From the NCBI GenBank assembly GCA_027405735.1, contig JAPEHQ010000001.1, positions 2,232,001 to 2,296,000 of the forward strand: 64,000 bases of DNA. Reading direction: 5' to 3'. Within the stretch, counting starts at the first letter, position 1; each line of letters begins with the position of its first letter. Shown here one piece after another: positions 23,700 to 33,324 of the stretch. Source of the DNA: Mucor racemosus (Eukaryota > Mucoromycota > Mucoromycetes > Mucorales > Mucoraceae). The translations under genes were made by a program, and so were the position numbers. The notes under the pieces were generated by a model that was given only the letters and a program-made list of their open reading frames with translations, did no database searches and was not told where the DNA came from.

Positions 23700-24431
23700 A
23701 AATCAAGGTGAAATTGGTTGATTGATATAACATATAACGGATAATAAATGCAATATCATTTATTAAATGGGTGAATATAAATGTACAGTATAAAGCAAAG
23801 CTTGATTACTTTTGAATGAAAGTACTTATTATTCTGATTAACATAAATAGGAAGCTCAAAAAACATAGTTAAGAGCAATGATTGCTGCTAAATTGCATGA
23901 TTTGACATGCAGAAAACTCTTGACGCATTTATTCTTTTTTTCTGGAAGTGCTACAAATCATCGTTCAATATAACCAAATATTAATGAATTAGAGAAAATA
24001 CAGCTGGTAAAAAACTGATATCCAATGACACACATCGAGTACAAGATAGATAAAAAGTGCATTCATTGTGTAATAGTGGAAATCGCAAAATTTTGATGGA
24101 TAGAAATTGCAGGACCAAGATCTTGTGTTTGCCTCAGGATTTTTAAAAGGGTTTAAAAGCATACTTCATCAAACGTGCTTAGATGTTAAATACTCATTAT
24201 ATGCTGTTAGTATCATCTTGTTTTTTATTTAATTCTGTATTATTAAAAATCAAGCTTTTTATAGCTCATAACAATGAGAGTGAGATGTTTCTAATTTTAG
24301 ATTGACATTTATCATAATAAGGCGGGCTGATGATACGTTTGATACTACTGTAGATGGAATCAGCTAATTTAATAATCTATAGAATTTGAATGCAAATACT
24401 GAGAAACCATTTGTAAGCAGCACTTACGTTG

Positions 24432-24537
24432 GTTCTGGTAAAACATTGAATAAATTGGCTTGGGACAAAGAGGGGGAAAAGGCGGCAATAGGTTCCAGTG
24501 ATGGACATGTTTATGTTTATAATATTGGAGAGGCAAG
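24432..24537 (+). pseudogene. WD40 exon fragment resembling dynein intermediate chain
   Basis: Reads GSGKTLNKLAWDKEGEKAAI then GSSDGHVYVYNIGE, the pattern of a C-terminal WD40 blade, most like cytoplasmic dynein intermediate chain. In related copies the exon is followed by a clean GTAAGA donor; here it is GCAAGA. Versions lie at about 22104-22210 (-), 54694-55110 (+, split by L3) and 58748-58861 (+). None continues into a gene in this window. The family assignment is from memory and tentative. Confidence 0.5.
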
Positions 24538-25370
24538 ACTAAAATTTAATGTAAATTACCTCTAGTGCAATAATTATAAAGTAAGACTATATTATAATCA
24601 AATAAACTACCACACAATATTAGCATGTATAAAGATTTACAGTAATAAGCTTGAATCAAGTGGGTACAGCACCGTAAATTCTTGAAAAAGTTCTGAAGTA
24701 TTATGAAATCTCTTATTTTTAAGTCTTACAAAGCCTATAAGCGGAATATTAATTTCAAAAATTATTCTTGTCCAGATCATTAATTTTGACATTTTTTAAT
24801 TTTTTTTTTCTGGTTTTGCAAATCTAGAATTAATTATACTACCAATTATAGAAACAAAAAATATACACATATACAGAATTTAGCGCTCTATTTGCTCAAT
24901 AAAAAATAATAAACATTTTTATTGCAAAATATTACATGAAAATCCTTTAATCAAAAAATCGTTTTTGGGGCAAAAATGCTAATCTTGATTACTTAACATT
25001 TAATATTAAGCTTTTATAAAATGCATATTAGTTATGGCTACAATTTTCTCTCATAATGTAGTATATTTAAACGTTGATTTTGGTGTCAAAATTTGATTTC
25101 TCTGTTTTTTGATCAAAATCATGAGTGTTGGTAAGGGTAAAATGAGCCCCGAAAATGTCCGCTACAAAAACTGAATTTTCAGACCGTACATGGTTAAATA
25201 TAAGAAAAGTTGAGAAAAGAACGCTTTTTTATTTAAAACATAATGGATATATCATAGTATAACAGACTTAGCCGTTTAATTTTGCTATAATCAATTACGG
25301 CGTCGCTCTATAGGCTCGTTTTTGCAATTTTTTAATGAATGTATGATATGACAGACGGTTTTTCTAGTAG
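24432..25370 (-). repeat. Right arm of a large inverted repeat
   Basis: Partner of 21269-22210. If both arms were transcribed together, the RNA would fold into a hairpin of roughly 0.9 kb. Confidence 0.85.
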
Positions 25371-26042
25371 TCATTTGTGTAATTGATTGCACCGTGATCA
25401 AGGGTGCTATCATCTACAACATCTTATACAATATTCCACGTGTTTTTATTTTCAGTTTTTCACAGTAATTTGACTTAATATTAGACGAAAAAATTCGAAA
25501 ACTATTTAAAGAAACCATCTGAAACCTACTTAAACAAAAAACTCTATACTTACTCTGCACTTTCATTGAAAATAATTTAAATCCTATCTCTATTAATACT
25601 AATCCAAGTAAGTTGCTATACTACATGGACATACGTATGATTGGGTAATACAAGTATTTCAGATATCCACTTCTATTGGTCATTGTCGATTCGGTAAGTT
25701 TGAACAACAAGTTGGTTAACTGCTATTTACAACTATAAAAGCCAATAAGCTCATCAGTTCTCACCGAATATGGATCTAAATGAGCTCCCGTTGCAATGGT
25801 AGGTACATCTAATGTTGATTCACAGAATTGCAAATAAATTTTTCAGGATAAAAGCTTCCAGTAGACCCAAAGAGCTCTGGAACAGTTCTCAAAAATAATA
25901 CACTTTTTACGAGTATATAAAAGCAAATCATTGATGTAAAATAGCTTGTATATTTTTCGGTCAAGTACAAATTATAGTTTATATTTTGTAGTTGCAGAGA
26001 ATCGTAATAGATTTTGTTTATTTTTTATGGATAAAAAACCTA
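25371..26042. other. Repeat junction and unassigned sequence
   Basis: 25371-25431 is the short palindromic repeat (see 20172). About 25440-25800 shows weak similarity to an outer part of R1 (AACCATCTGAAACCTAC block). The rest is the 3' flank of the membrane protein gene at 26043. Confidence 0.45.
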
Positions 26043-26931
26043 TTATTTTTCTTTTATTTCTTCCTCTGACAAAAGTAAATACTTTTCATATTTGTACGCT
26101 ACATAAGCTGCGTAAACCTATGTTTACAGAAAGTTATATGAGAGTTAGCAACAACCAACAGCATAAACTAAATGCATGGTTACCTGTTGTATATAAGTGC
26201 TACATAAAATACCTCCCGCAAACACCGCAGCTATGATGAGGAAATTGGTCATATCTTTCTTGAAATAATCAGGTACATCTGGATCGTCCGGTATGCTAAT
26301 TTTGGACCACTCGGATGATGAAGCCCATAGGCATTCAATAAGCGTTAAAGGTGTACTTATAACATCAAAAAACAACAAATATTTATGATATTTGATAAGT
26401 TTGGATGATTTCTGGTATGCCTTTGTTATTCAAAAGTTTTGTATTAGAATATAATAATCTAAAATAAGATTACCTTGTAACTGCCAATCATACCAACGAC
26501 ATAAGTACTTGCTGAAATAACAGAGAATATATTTACAGGACTGTCGATGTATGGAACTCTGATAAGAAAATATCTATCTGGAAGATCAGGCACTGATATA
26601 CACATGAAATTTAAGCAGCAAATGGTATGTTAAAAATTCAGATTATTTGGCAATATATTTCTCGACTTACTGGGTGGATCTACTTGTAGTGTACCTACTA
26701 ATTCTGCATTACTGGCGTTGATGGAACTGATATAAGCAGTTGTCGCAAAAGTAATCAAATATGGCAAAGTCTACAACAAGATCAAAGATCGAATTTAGTT
26801 TGTGGTGCTACCATAATTTTTAATCCATTGCGAGAGTTTACCATTGAACAAAATGAATTTAGGAAAACACCTGCTCTCAAGGAGAGACAGCAATAACATC
26901 TGTTAAAGGAAGAAGGGATACTTCTTGACAT
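26043..26931 (-). CDS. Small multi-pass membrane protein (CCxxxLRxGV type)
   Basis: Five exons (26931-26842, 26770-26671, 26592-26474, 26420-26184, 26117-26043) join to 206 aa. The N-terminus has the CYCCLSLRAGVFL motif common in fungal four-helix membrane proteins, followed by hydrophobic segments at about 20-45, 80-105, 125-145 and 155-180. Between the first two lies an acidic loop containing LQVDPP. The C-terminal tail is charged (ends EEEIKEK). The N-terminal cysteine motif resembles LAPTM/MTP-type endosomal proteins, but that is only a motif-level likeness. Function unknown; an endomembrane location is inferred. Confidence 0.8.
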
Positions 26932-27166
26932 TGTATTGGAATAAAAATGATATGAATAAAGGTTGTTTAGTAATAATCTAAATCTTTGGATTTATATACA
27001 TTTATAATTTCTTTACTCGTGTCACCTTCTCGAAAACTATAACATTTTGTATTCAATTGAGAATTGACTCATATTTTGTTTTTCTGCTCAAGGAAGAAAT
27101 AGGGAAAATCAAGCATATATTATATTATGCGTATTAAGTTAGAAGCTTTATTTGAAAGAATAGAAA

Positions 27167-28853
27167 TTAGAAATCTTCATAATCATCTATAGAAGAAGGA
27201 TATGTTAGCCTGTATTATGTAATATCCACTTTTATAGATGTTTACCTTCAATGCCATTGATCGCATGCAAAAAGAACAAGACAATGTTCGATGTACATTG
27301 CATATTGAAACCATGGTACAGACCTCGCAAACTCCAATCTGTCAAAATGCTCTTCTTTTGTAATTTTTTGCCACTCTTCTTTTTATGGTGAGGCTTTCCA
27401 CCTTCTTCTTTAATGATACAATAGGCAGCATTTGCCATACCTGTATAAGGTACAGGTCGCATAGCAACCACAGACTCGAATCTCTTATTTCCAGGTGTTC
27501 TAGTTCTAATTTGACATTGAAGACGCTTACGAATGGTATCCAATGGCAGTGTTATTAAAACTTCTAAAGTGTTCAAACCTAATTCTGCAAGACTATACAA
27601 GAATGGTGATTCATTGGCAGAGATACGAAGCACACGATCGATAATTAACGGCGTAATATTTTGCAATAGTGGGGTAACAGTATGGAAAATAATGGTTGGT
27701 AAGAAATTGTGTGAGAAATAAAGGCCTTTGATGCCTCCTTCTTCTTGAATAATGGTTCGAAGTGCATGGAAAGGACCTTTGTACTTTCTTTGTAAAGGTG
27801 AAGCAGATTGAACTTGCATTCTAATTGAAAATATATATATATAGATATATATATATACATGTAAATCATCTAGTAAATTTGATTCTAACCCTAACCCTAA
27901 CCCTAGTCTCAAAAAGCATTACCTTGTTCTAATCAATTCTAATGGACTAAGCACAAATCCAACAATAAGATTACTAGCGACCAATGTTGCTAAATTGGGG
28001 CCAACATGATCCAAATGAACGAGAGGAATAGTGTCATCGTATAAATCAAACATATCGTTCAAAGAACCCTCTAATGTAGGCTGAAGAAACAAGTGCGAAA
28101 TTTCGTAAATCCAATTTGTGTATTGTCCTTTGAACAGTGAGCGCCAACCTTCATGAGGTTGCTTCATCAATTTTCCAATTCCTTGCCAAACACCACCGTC
28201 AATAGGCTTCATTTGATGTGGTGGTCTAGTCAAATCATCATATACACTTTCACGGATTACATATCCACTTGCATCGACAGTAACTTTCTTTTTGAAAACT
28301 GGATCATCTACATCAATTGTTCCTGAATTTAAAGGATCGCTTCCTGCGGAATAACGTCTTCTACGTCTCGAATCGTGCTCATCATAAAAATCCTCATCTT
28401 CGGAATCCTCTGAATCATACTATAAAAAGATTATTTTTACTCGAAATTGAATAGTTAATTGTCTTGTTTTACCATTTTCTCTTCGCTTTCAGAATCATCG
28501 TCTTCATCATTGATTGTTGTGGTAGTTCGAGCGATTGAAGTAACTTCTGCATCTTCTCGAGGCATATATTGAACTTGCAATAAAGTTTTTGAAACTTCAA
28601 ATGGACTACTAACAGCAGTTGTCAAGTATTTTAAAACTGTAAAATTGATTAATTCTCGTGCAGCAGCTTTTGAATCAATCAAATCATCGAATTCATTATT
28701 ATTGTAATATGAAGTTGCTGCTGCTTGAGCATCAGGGATAACAGTATAATTTCCATTGCCAAGACCAGGTGTATAATAAGGTCTTAACCCATTTCCACCT
28801 TTACCGGCTGTTGAAGGAAATGTTGCAAAAGGATGGCTTTGGTCCGCAGGCAT
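27167..28853 (-). CDS. UGO1: Mitochondrial fusion protein of the UGO1 type (carrier-like)
   Basis: An outer-membrane, modified carrier-fold protein linking Fzo1 and Mgm1 during mitochondrial fusion in yeast. Four exons (28853-28473, 28419-27923, 27820-27246, 27186-27167) give 490 aa, near yeast Ugo1. The N-terminus has the GLRPYYTPG motif, then SSPFEVSKTLLQVQ (degenerate carrier signature, about residue 82-95). An acidic linker, FVLSPLELIRTRMQVQS and LITLPLDTIRKRLQCQ follow. The last exon is only 20 nt and replaces a possible read-through end (GKHL) with EDDYEDF; it has an excellent CT-rich acceptor. Intron 2 holds a telomere-like repeat. Confidence in the carrier-like family is very high; the UGO1 name rests on the N-terminal motif and linker. 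Confidence 0.9.
27885..27905. repeat. Telomere-type repeat (CCCTAA)3 inside a UGO1 intron
   Basis: Three perfect CCCTAA units plus partial ends lie in intron 2 of UGO1, beside an AT-dinucleotide tract (27831-27858). TTAGGG is the common fungal telomere unit. Confidence 0.8.
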
Positions 28854-30166
28854 ATTTTCTTGATGAATTTAAACAAGGGGTGAATGAAAGAATGTTTCGT
28901 TCTCGCAATAATACACCTTCTATCCAATCTTGTCTCCAAGTAAATACAGAATATAATTTCAATGGGAACATCGACGTCATCTAAACCTTTAGCAGCGATT
29001 GTCAAACAAAATAATGCTGATTGCATAATGTTATTTTAATCTAAATCAGTAGAAATTTCTTCAATGATCCTGCTCAGTATGTTTCTGAGAAATTTTACAA
29101 GTCTGTTGAGCAATATTTGTTTCAATTGTTGCTCGACTTGCATCAAGTTGTTGTGTGGCCTTCAAAATAAAATAAAGTTCATACACTTCTCACCTCATTT
29201 GCCTGTATGTGACACCCTTCTATTATGACATCAAATTGGTGATAAATATAAATGCAAGGATTGATCGAATACATGCTGTATTTCTTTATCTTATTATATA
29301 AATGACAGCTAATTGTAGTGTCTAACATGGTATTTATTGTTATATAGCGTAAGGAAGACGAGATGTATAAAGCATTGATTGAAGAAAGCCATGAAATCTT
29401 ATGCGCCTTTTGCGACAAATTCAATTTTTCTGCTTTCTTCATAGTTGTTCTTCATCGTCCCTTAAACTTTTCTTTTTAAGTTTTGAATTAAGCTTTTCAA
29501 TGGAATGAATTTTTTCTCAGAAGTGTCATCATTTTCGTTGCTATTTTTGATATCAACAACATCAACATTTGACGAGGCAGTAGGGGTTATCTCGCTGTTG
29601 TTGCTATCAACATAAACGACATTTGAGAAAGAAGTACAGGTATTCTTGTTAATGTTATTGTTATTGTTATTGTTCTCAATATTTGCTGGAATATAATTCG
29701 ATGGAGATCATCTCATATCCCATAGATATTATCCCTAAAATAAAAAGCAATGTTTATTCGTGTTTCTGTATGTGATACATTTCACAATCATCATAATGAT
29801 TAAATAACCATAGACTTTTTTTTTCTTCTATTCTTTATTTTTTTTATTTTTCTTTTTTACGTTAAACTATTCTAAAGATTTTCGTGATTTCATAGATCAT
29901 TTAATTGTTATAGCTTAAAAATGATAAACATTATGCAGCTATAAACTACTAAAAGCTTTTTAGCAGTAAAATCACTGGTTTAACTCAATTTCTTAAACTT
30001 GAATGAGCGCTATAATGATGGAGGGGTTACCATTTGAAGATTAGATTTTACAGAATGACATAGAACAGTCGTCGATCGCAAGTTTAACTACGTCATGATG
30101 ATTTTGTTGTTATTTATGCATTGATGGTATTATATATATGAAATCATAACAAGCGAAGAAAAAAGG
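28854..30166. other. Intergenic region upstream of UGO1 and of the repeat protein
   Basis: Contains exon-like open stretches on the minus strand (see 29060-29690) but no gene I can complete. 29815-29865 is T-rich. No RNA gene seen. Confidence 0.45.
29060..29690 (-). pseudogene. Possible broken or incompletely seen gene
   Basis: Two protein-like stretches. About 29690-29477 reads asparagine-rich then SEKKFIPLKSLIQNLKRKV-stop. About 29160-29064 reads ATQQLDASRATIETNIAQQT then CKISQKHTEQDH-stop, after a plausible AG acceptor, and looks like coiled coil. They could not be joined by standard splice sites, and no start codon was found upstream. Either a decayed gene or a gene whose exons I cannot place. 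Confidence 0.3.
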
Positions 30167-30174
30167 TATAAATA
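30167..30174 (+). promoter_or_regulatory. TATA box of the histidine/glycine repeat gene
   Basis: TATAAATA in a GG-TATAAATAC context, 73 bp upstream of the ATG at 30247, the usual spacing for a strongly expressed or inducible fungal gene. Confidence 0.65.
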
Positions 30175-30246
30175 CATTGGATATTTGACTACAATTTGTT
30201 TTAAAAAATCATTCTCATTTTGAATTAAAATAAAATATATATAACA

Positions 30247-31557
30247 ATGTCTGCTTTTAACAACAACCCCAATAACGCTACTTTTAACAACACTAGTCTT
30301 GATGGCCGCACTGCTGGTATCACTGATGATCGTCATCACATTCAACCTACTGCTGGTCAATTGAACGAAAACCATGGCATCGCTGCTACTGGTTTAAATG
30401 AACCTCACACTCATGCTTCTGTCCCTACTACTCAAGGTACTACTGCTGAACGTCGTTCTGATAATTTGAACTACTCTGGTCCTCCAATTTCTGGCAACAA
30501 GGTTGATCAAGCTGATTCTCACAACCTTTCTAATACTAACCGTACTGCTGGTACTGGTATTCCTCCCGTAAATACTGCTGAACATGCTAGACAAAATGCT
30601 GCTCAAGAAGCTATTTCTGGAAATCAAGGTCATCATGGTCATCATGATAACCATCATAACATTGGTACCGGTGTAGGTGCTGCTGGTACTGCTTCCGCTG
30701 CTGCTGGTGCTGGATATGCCGCCACTGACAAGCTCTCTGGTAACCATCACAACACTACTGGTACTGGTCTCACATCTGGTAGCCATGGTATCACTGGCGA
30801 TCATCACAACACTACTGGTACTGGTCTTACTGGTAACCACCACAACACCACTGGTACTGGTCTCACTGGCGATCATCACAATACTACTGGTACTGGTCTC
30901 ACATCTGGTAGCCATGGTATCACTGGCGATCATCACAACACTACTGGTACTGGTCTTACTGGTAACCACCACAACACCACTGGTACTGGTCTCACTGGTG
31001 ATCATCACAATACTACTGGTACTGGTCTCACATCTGGTAGCCATGGTATCACTGGCGATCATCACAACACCACTGGCACTGGTCTCACTGGCGATCATCA
31101 CAATACTACTGGCACTGGTCTCACTGGCGATCACCACAATACTACTGGCACTGGTCTCACTGGCGACCATCACAACAAAGATCACAGCCTTACTGGTGCC
31201 TCTGCTCTCAAGGGCGATCATGGTGCATCTCACCACGGTCAAACTGCTCGTGCTCATGTTGATGATAAGGCTACACGTATCGGTCATGATGGCGGCCACC
31301 CAGCTAGTGGCACTGCATCAACTGGTGCTGCTGGTGCTCTTCATGAAGGCAGACATGCTGGTGAACCCCAACATGAAGGTCTCCTCCCCAACAAGAAGGA
31401 TCATCACCACAAGGAACATGCAACTACCAATGATGTTGAGGGTAAGGCTTCTGCTGGTGACAAGATCAAGGGTAACCTCGAGAAGATTGCTGGTAAGATC
31501 TCTGGTAACGAATCCAAGGTCATTGCTGGTGAGAATAAGGCTGCCGGTCGTACTTAA
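30247..31557 (+). CDS. Histidine/glycine-rich repeat protein with CsbD-like C-terminus
   Basis: 436 aa in one exon. Residues about 1-160 are hydrophilic with N/T/G/H bias. About 164-312 is a tandem array of (T)G(D/N)HHNTTGTGL units with three TSGSHGI spacers. About 315-395 is H/G/A-rich. The C-terminal 40 residues (GDKIKGNLEKIAGKISGNES...AGRT) resemble CsbD-like/stress-induced small domains found in bacteria and fungi. No signal peptide or membrane segment. Codon use is strongly biased to C-ending and GGT codons compared with neighbours, suggesting high expression. By analogy with hydrophilins and LEA-like proteins it may protect cells in desiccation or stress, or bind metal through histidines; both are inference. 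Confidence 0.85.
   Translation: MSAFNNNPNNATFNNTSLDGRTAGITDDRHHIQPTAGQLNENHGIAATGLNEPHTHASVPTTQGTTAERRSDNLNYSGPPISGNKVDQADSHNLSNTNRTAGTGIPPVNTAEHARQNAAQEAISGNQGHHGHHDNHHNIGTGVGAAGTASAAAGAGYAATDKLSGNHHNTTGTGLTSGSHGITGDHHNTTGTGLTGNHHNTTGTGLTGDHHNTTGTGLTSGSHGITGDHHNTTGTGLTGNHHNTTGTGLTGDHHNTTGTGLTSGSHGITGDHHNTTGTGLTGDHHNTTGTGLTGDHHNTTGTGLTGDHHNKDHSLTGASALKGDHGASHHGQTARAHVDDKATRIGHDGGHPASGTASTGAAGALHEGRHAGEPQHEGLLPNKKDHHHKEHATTNDVEGKASAGDKIKGNLEKIAGKISGNESKVIAGENKAAGRT
30739..31182 (+). repeat. In-frame coding tandem repeat, 36-bp unit within a 129-bp higher-order unit
   Basis: Ten full 12-residue units and one degenerate unit encode GDHHNTTGTGL variants. A 21-bp spacer (TSGSHGI) plus three units makes a 129-bp higher-order repeat, present three times and nearly identical in DNA. 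This points to recent unequal crossing-over or slippage. Spurious long frames occur on the other strand and in another frame because of the repeat. Confidence 0.92.
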
Positions 31558-31820
31558 ATAACTATATCCATTCTTTATTATCTGTATTATTCTTCCTGTA
31601 AACTTAAATCTCAACTTTTTTGTAAAAAAAAACCCCCCTTCAATGTGTTAAATAGTATAAATTACAAACTTACCACTTATTCTAATAAAAATATAATCTT
31701 TTGTCATAAAAATTGTTCTCTATTTTTTTATCTTGAAGCATATAACTCCAATATATAATGGCTCAGATGAACTTTTCAATAGAGAAATTACAATATGTAA
31801 TTATCGTATTCGAAAAAATG
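31558..31820. terminator. 3' flank of the repeat-protein gene
   Basis: AT-rich, with AATAAA-like stretches near 31685 (AATAAAAATATAA). The polyadenylation site cannot be placed exactly. Confidence 0.35.
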
Positions 31821-32925
31821 GAACTTTTAGAAAGTTAATTTTCAATCTTCAAACTCTTGAGTGCCACCCTTTCTATAATTGACCCCATACTACACATTTT
31901 TCAAGTTATACCTTAGACATTACGGTGTGAAGTGATCGAATTATGCTACCTGTCTAAATTTATTTTCTCACGGACTCAAAAATATAAAATTAATTGCTTT
32001 TTCCTTGAAAACTAGGCCTCATTTTCATCCATATTCTACCTTTTTTTTTCACTAAATAATGCCAAGAAAAAGTTATACGCCAATGTACCTGAGATGCTTA
32101 AATTTAATTCAAAAGCGAGTATCTGGAAATATCCTATTTTTTACAGTTGCTATAACTTTTTTAATGCTAATGTTTCAGATTTTTACACGTATTTCACTGG
32201 TATAAATTTAAAGCTTTGAACCTGAATATCTCTGCGAAAAATTAAGTTATACTAGCAGCCTTTAATAATAAAACTTACTTGTTTTAAAGCACTCTATAAC
32301 ATATTTCAGCATGAAATAGTTTTGAGTACTTTTTTTTTTATTCCATTTTTTTGACATTTTTGTGCTAGATTTCAGAATATTTGTTAACTTGAGCAATGCC
32401 TTTTTTACACTCATGTCATTAACCTTGTTGAGCTCTATCGGGCTCAATTTATTTTTTTTCAAAATATTAATTTTTCGTGGAGATATCCTCAAAAACGTGT
32501 ACAACGAGATACCTTCGCTTCCAGCATCAATTTTTCCCTTATATACCCTCATCCTAAATTCTGGATTTGAAAAAAAATTGACCAAAAACTTGATTTCTCT
32601 ATGAAAAATGCAATTAGAAGGTTCGATAATACCTAGATCGATAGATATTTTTTTTTGCGGATCACTCAAACTACTTAGATTTAAAATATATCTATAAAAA
32701 ATGATAAATATCTTTAAAAAACCTTCAAAAATTCATTTGCATTTTACGCAAAATTTAATACGAAATATCTGTCCAAACTTTATATAAATATATTTAAATT
32801 TAAAAATGCACAAAAAACATTTAGTAGGCTAATCAAACTAACTTTGCAGTTCATGAGCTATTAAACAAACTTGTTTTTTTTGATCATTTTGACATTATTT
32901 TTCAGAAATAGATTTCAAACTCAAT
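31821..32925 (-). repeat. R1 dispersed repeat, copy C
   Basis: Carries the longest version of the R1 frame: 135 codons on the minus strand (32262-32669), containing FFSNPEFRMRVYKGK, KINILKK and ending TSKFYY-stop. It lies between two genes, without LTR insertions. Confidence 0.75.
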
Positions 32926-33324
32926 GCGTGTAAAAATGTGCACTGTAGGCTGGTAAAATTGGACCTTTTTGCTCATAAAACAAAACGAACAGCATCTTTT
33001 CAGTTGATGGCTTGAAAACAAAAAAATACGTGAGTATACCTGTGATACTAAATAATCACAATAGAACAGTTTTTCGTATACATCATAAGTTACAGGCTGC
33101 AATAAGCAATTTTGAAACTTTGATATATTGATTTTACAATATGATTTCAATAATGTAGCTCGCAATATGGGTATTTTACACTGTTGATATTCTTGCCACT
33201 TTAAGCGTATCAAGTATTAATCCAGCCAATTTTACGATAATATTACATTGTGCGTAAATTGCTCGTGCTTAAACTGCAAATATTTCAAAAGTTTATTTTA
33301 TAGTACATGAGTAAATAGGGCAAT
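32926..33324. other. Intergenic, nothing recognised
   Basis: A minus-strand frame of 103 codons (32902-33213) overlaps the R1 edge, has no motifs and is left uncalled. 3' flank of the reductase-acyltransferase gene. Confidence 0.45.

Larger units (their letters stand above)
23700..25370 (+). repeat. R2 dispersed repeat, copy 3 (plus orientation)
   Basis: Matches 58190-59700 from the AAGCATTTATTC region, through the AAAAGGGTTTAAAAGCATACTT block, the WD40-like exon and the AT-rich tail. Its 3' 939 bp (24432-25370) form the right arm of the inverted repeat. It is cut abruptly at 25370, where the palindromic short repeat begins. Confidence 0.8.

Noticed and set aside
25946..26236. Plus-strand 96-codon frame over the 3' end of the small membrane protein gene
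   Set aside because: Overlaps the last two exons of a better supported spliced gene on the other strand.
30394..31299. Long minus-strand open frame (about 300 codons) opposite the histidine repeat gene
   Set aside because: It is a mirror of the tandem repeat. The plus frame has the TATA box, start context, domain-like C-terminus and codon bias; the minus protein is a low-complexity S/T/V/M string.
30677..31561. Plus-strand frame of about 294 codons overlapping the same repeat in another frame
   Set aside because: Leucine/valine-rich artefact of the 36-bp repeat read out of frame.
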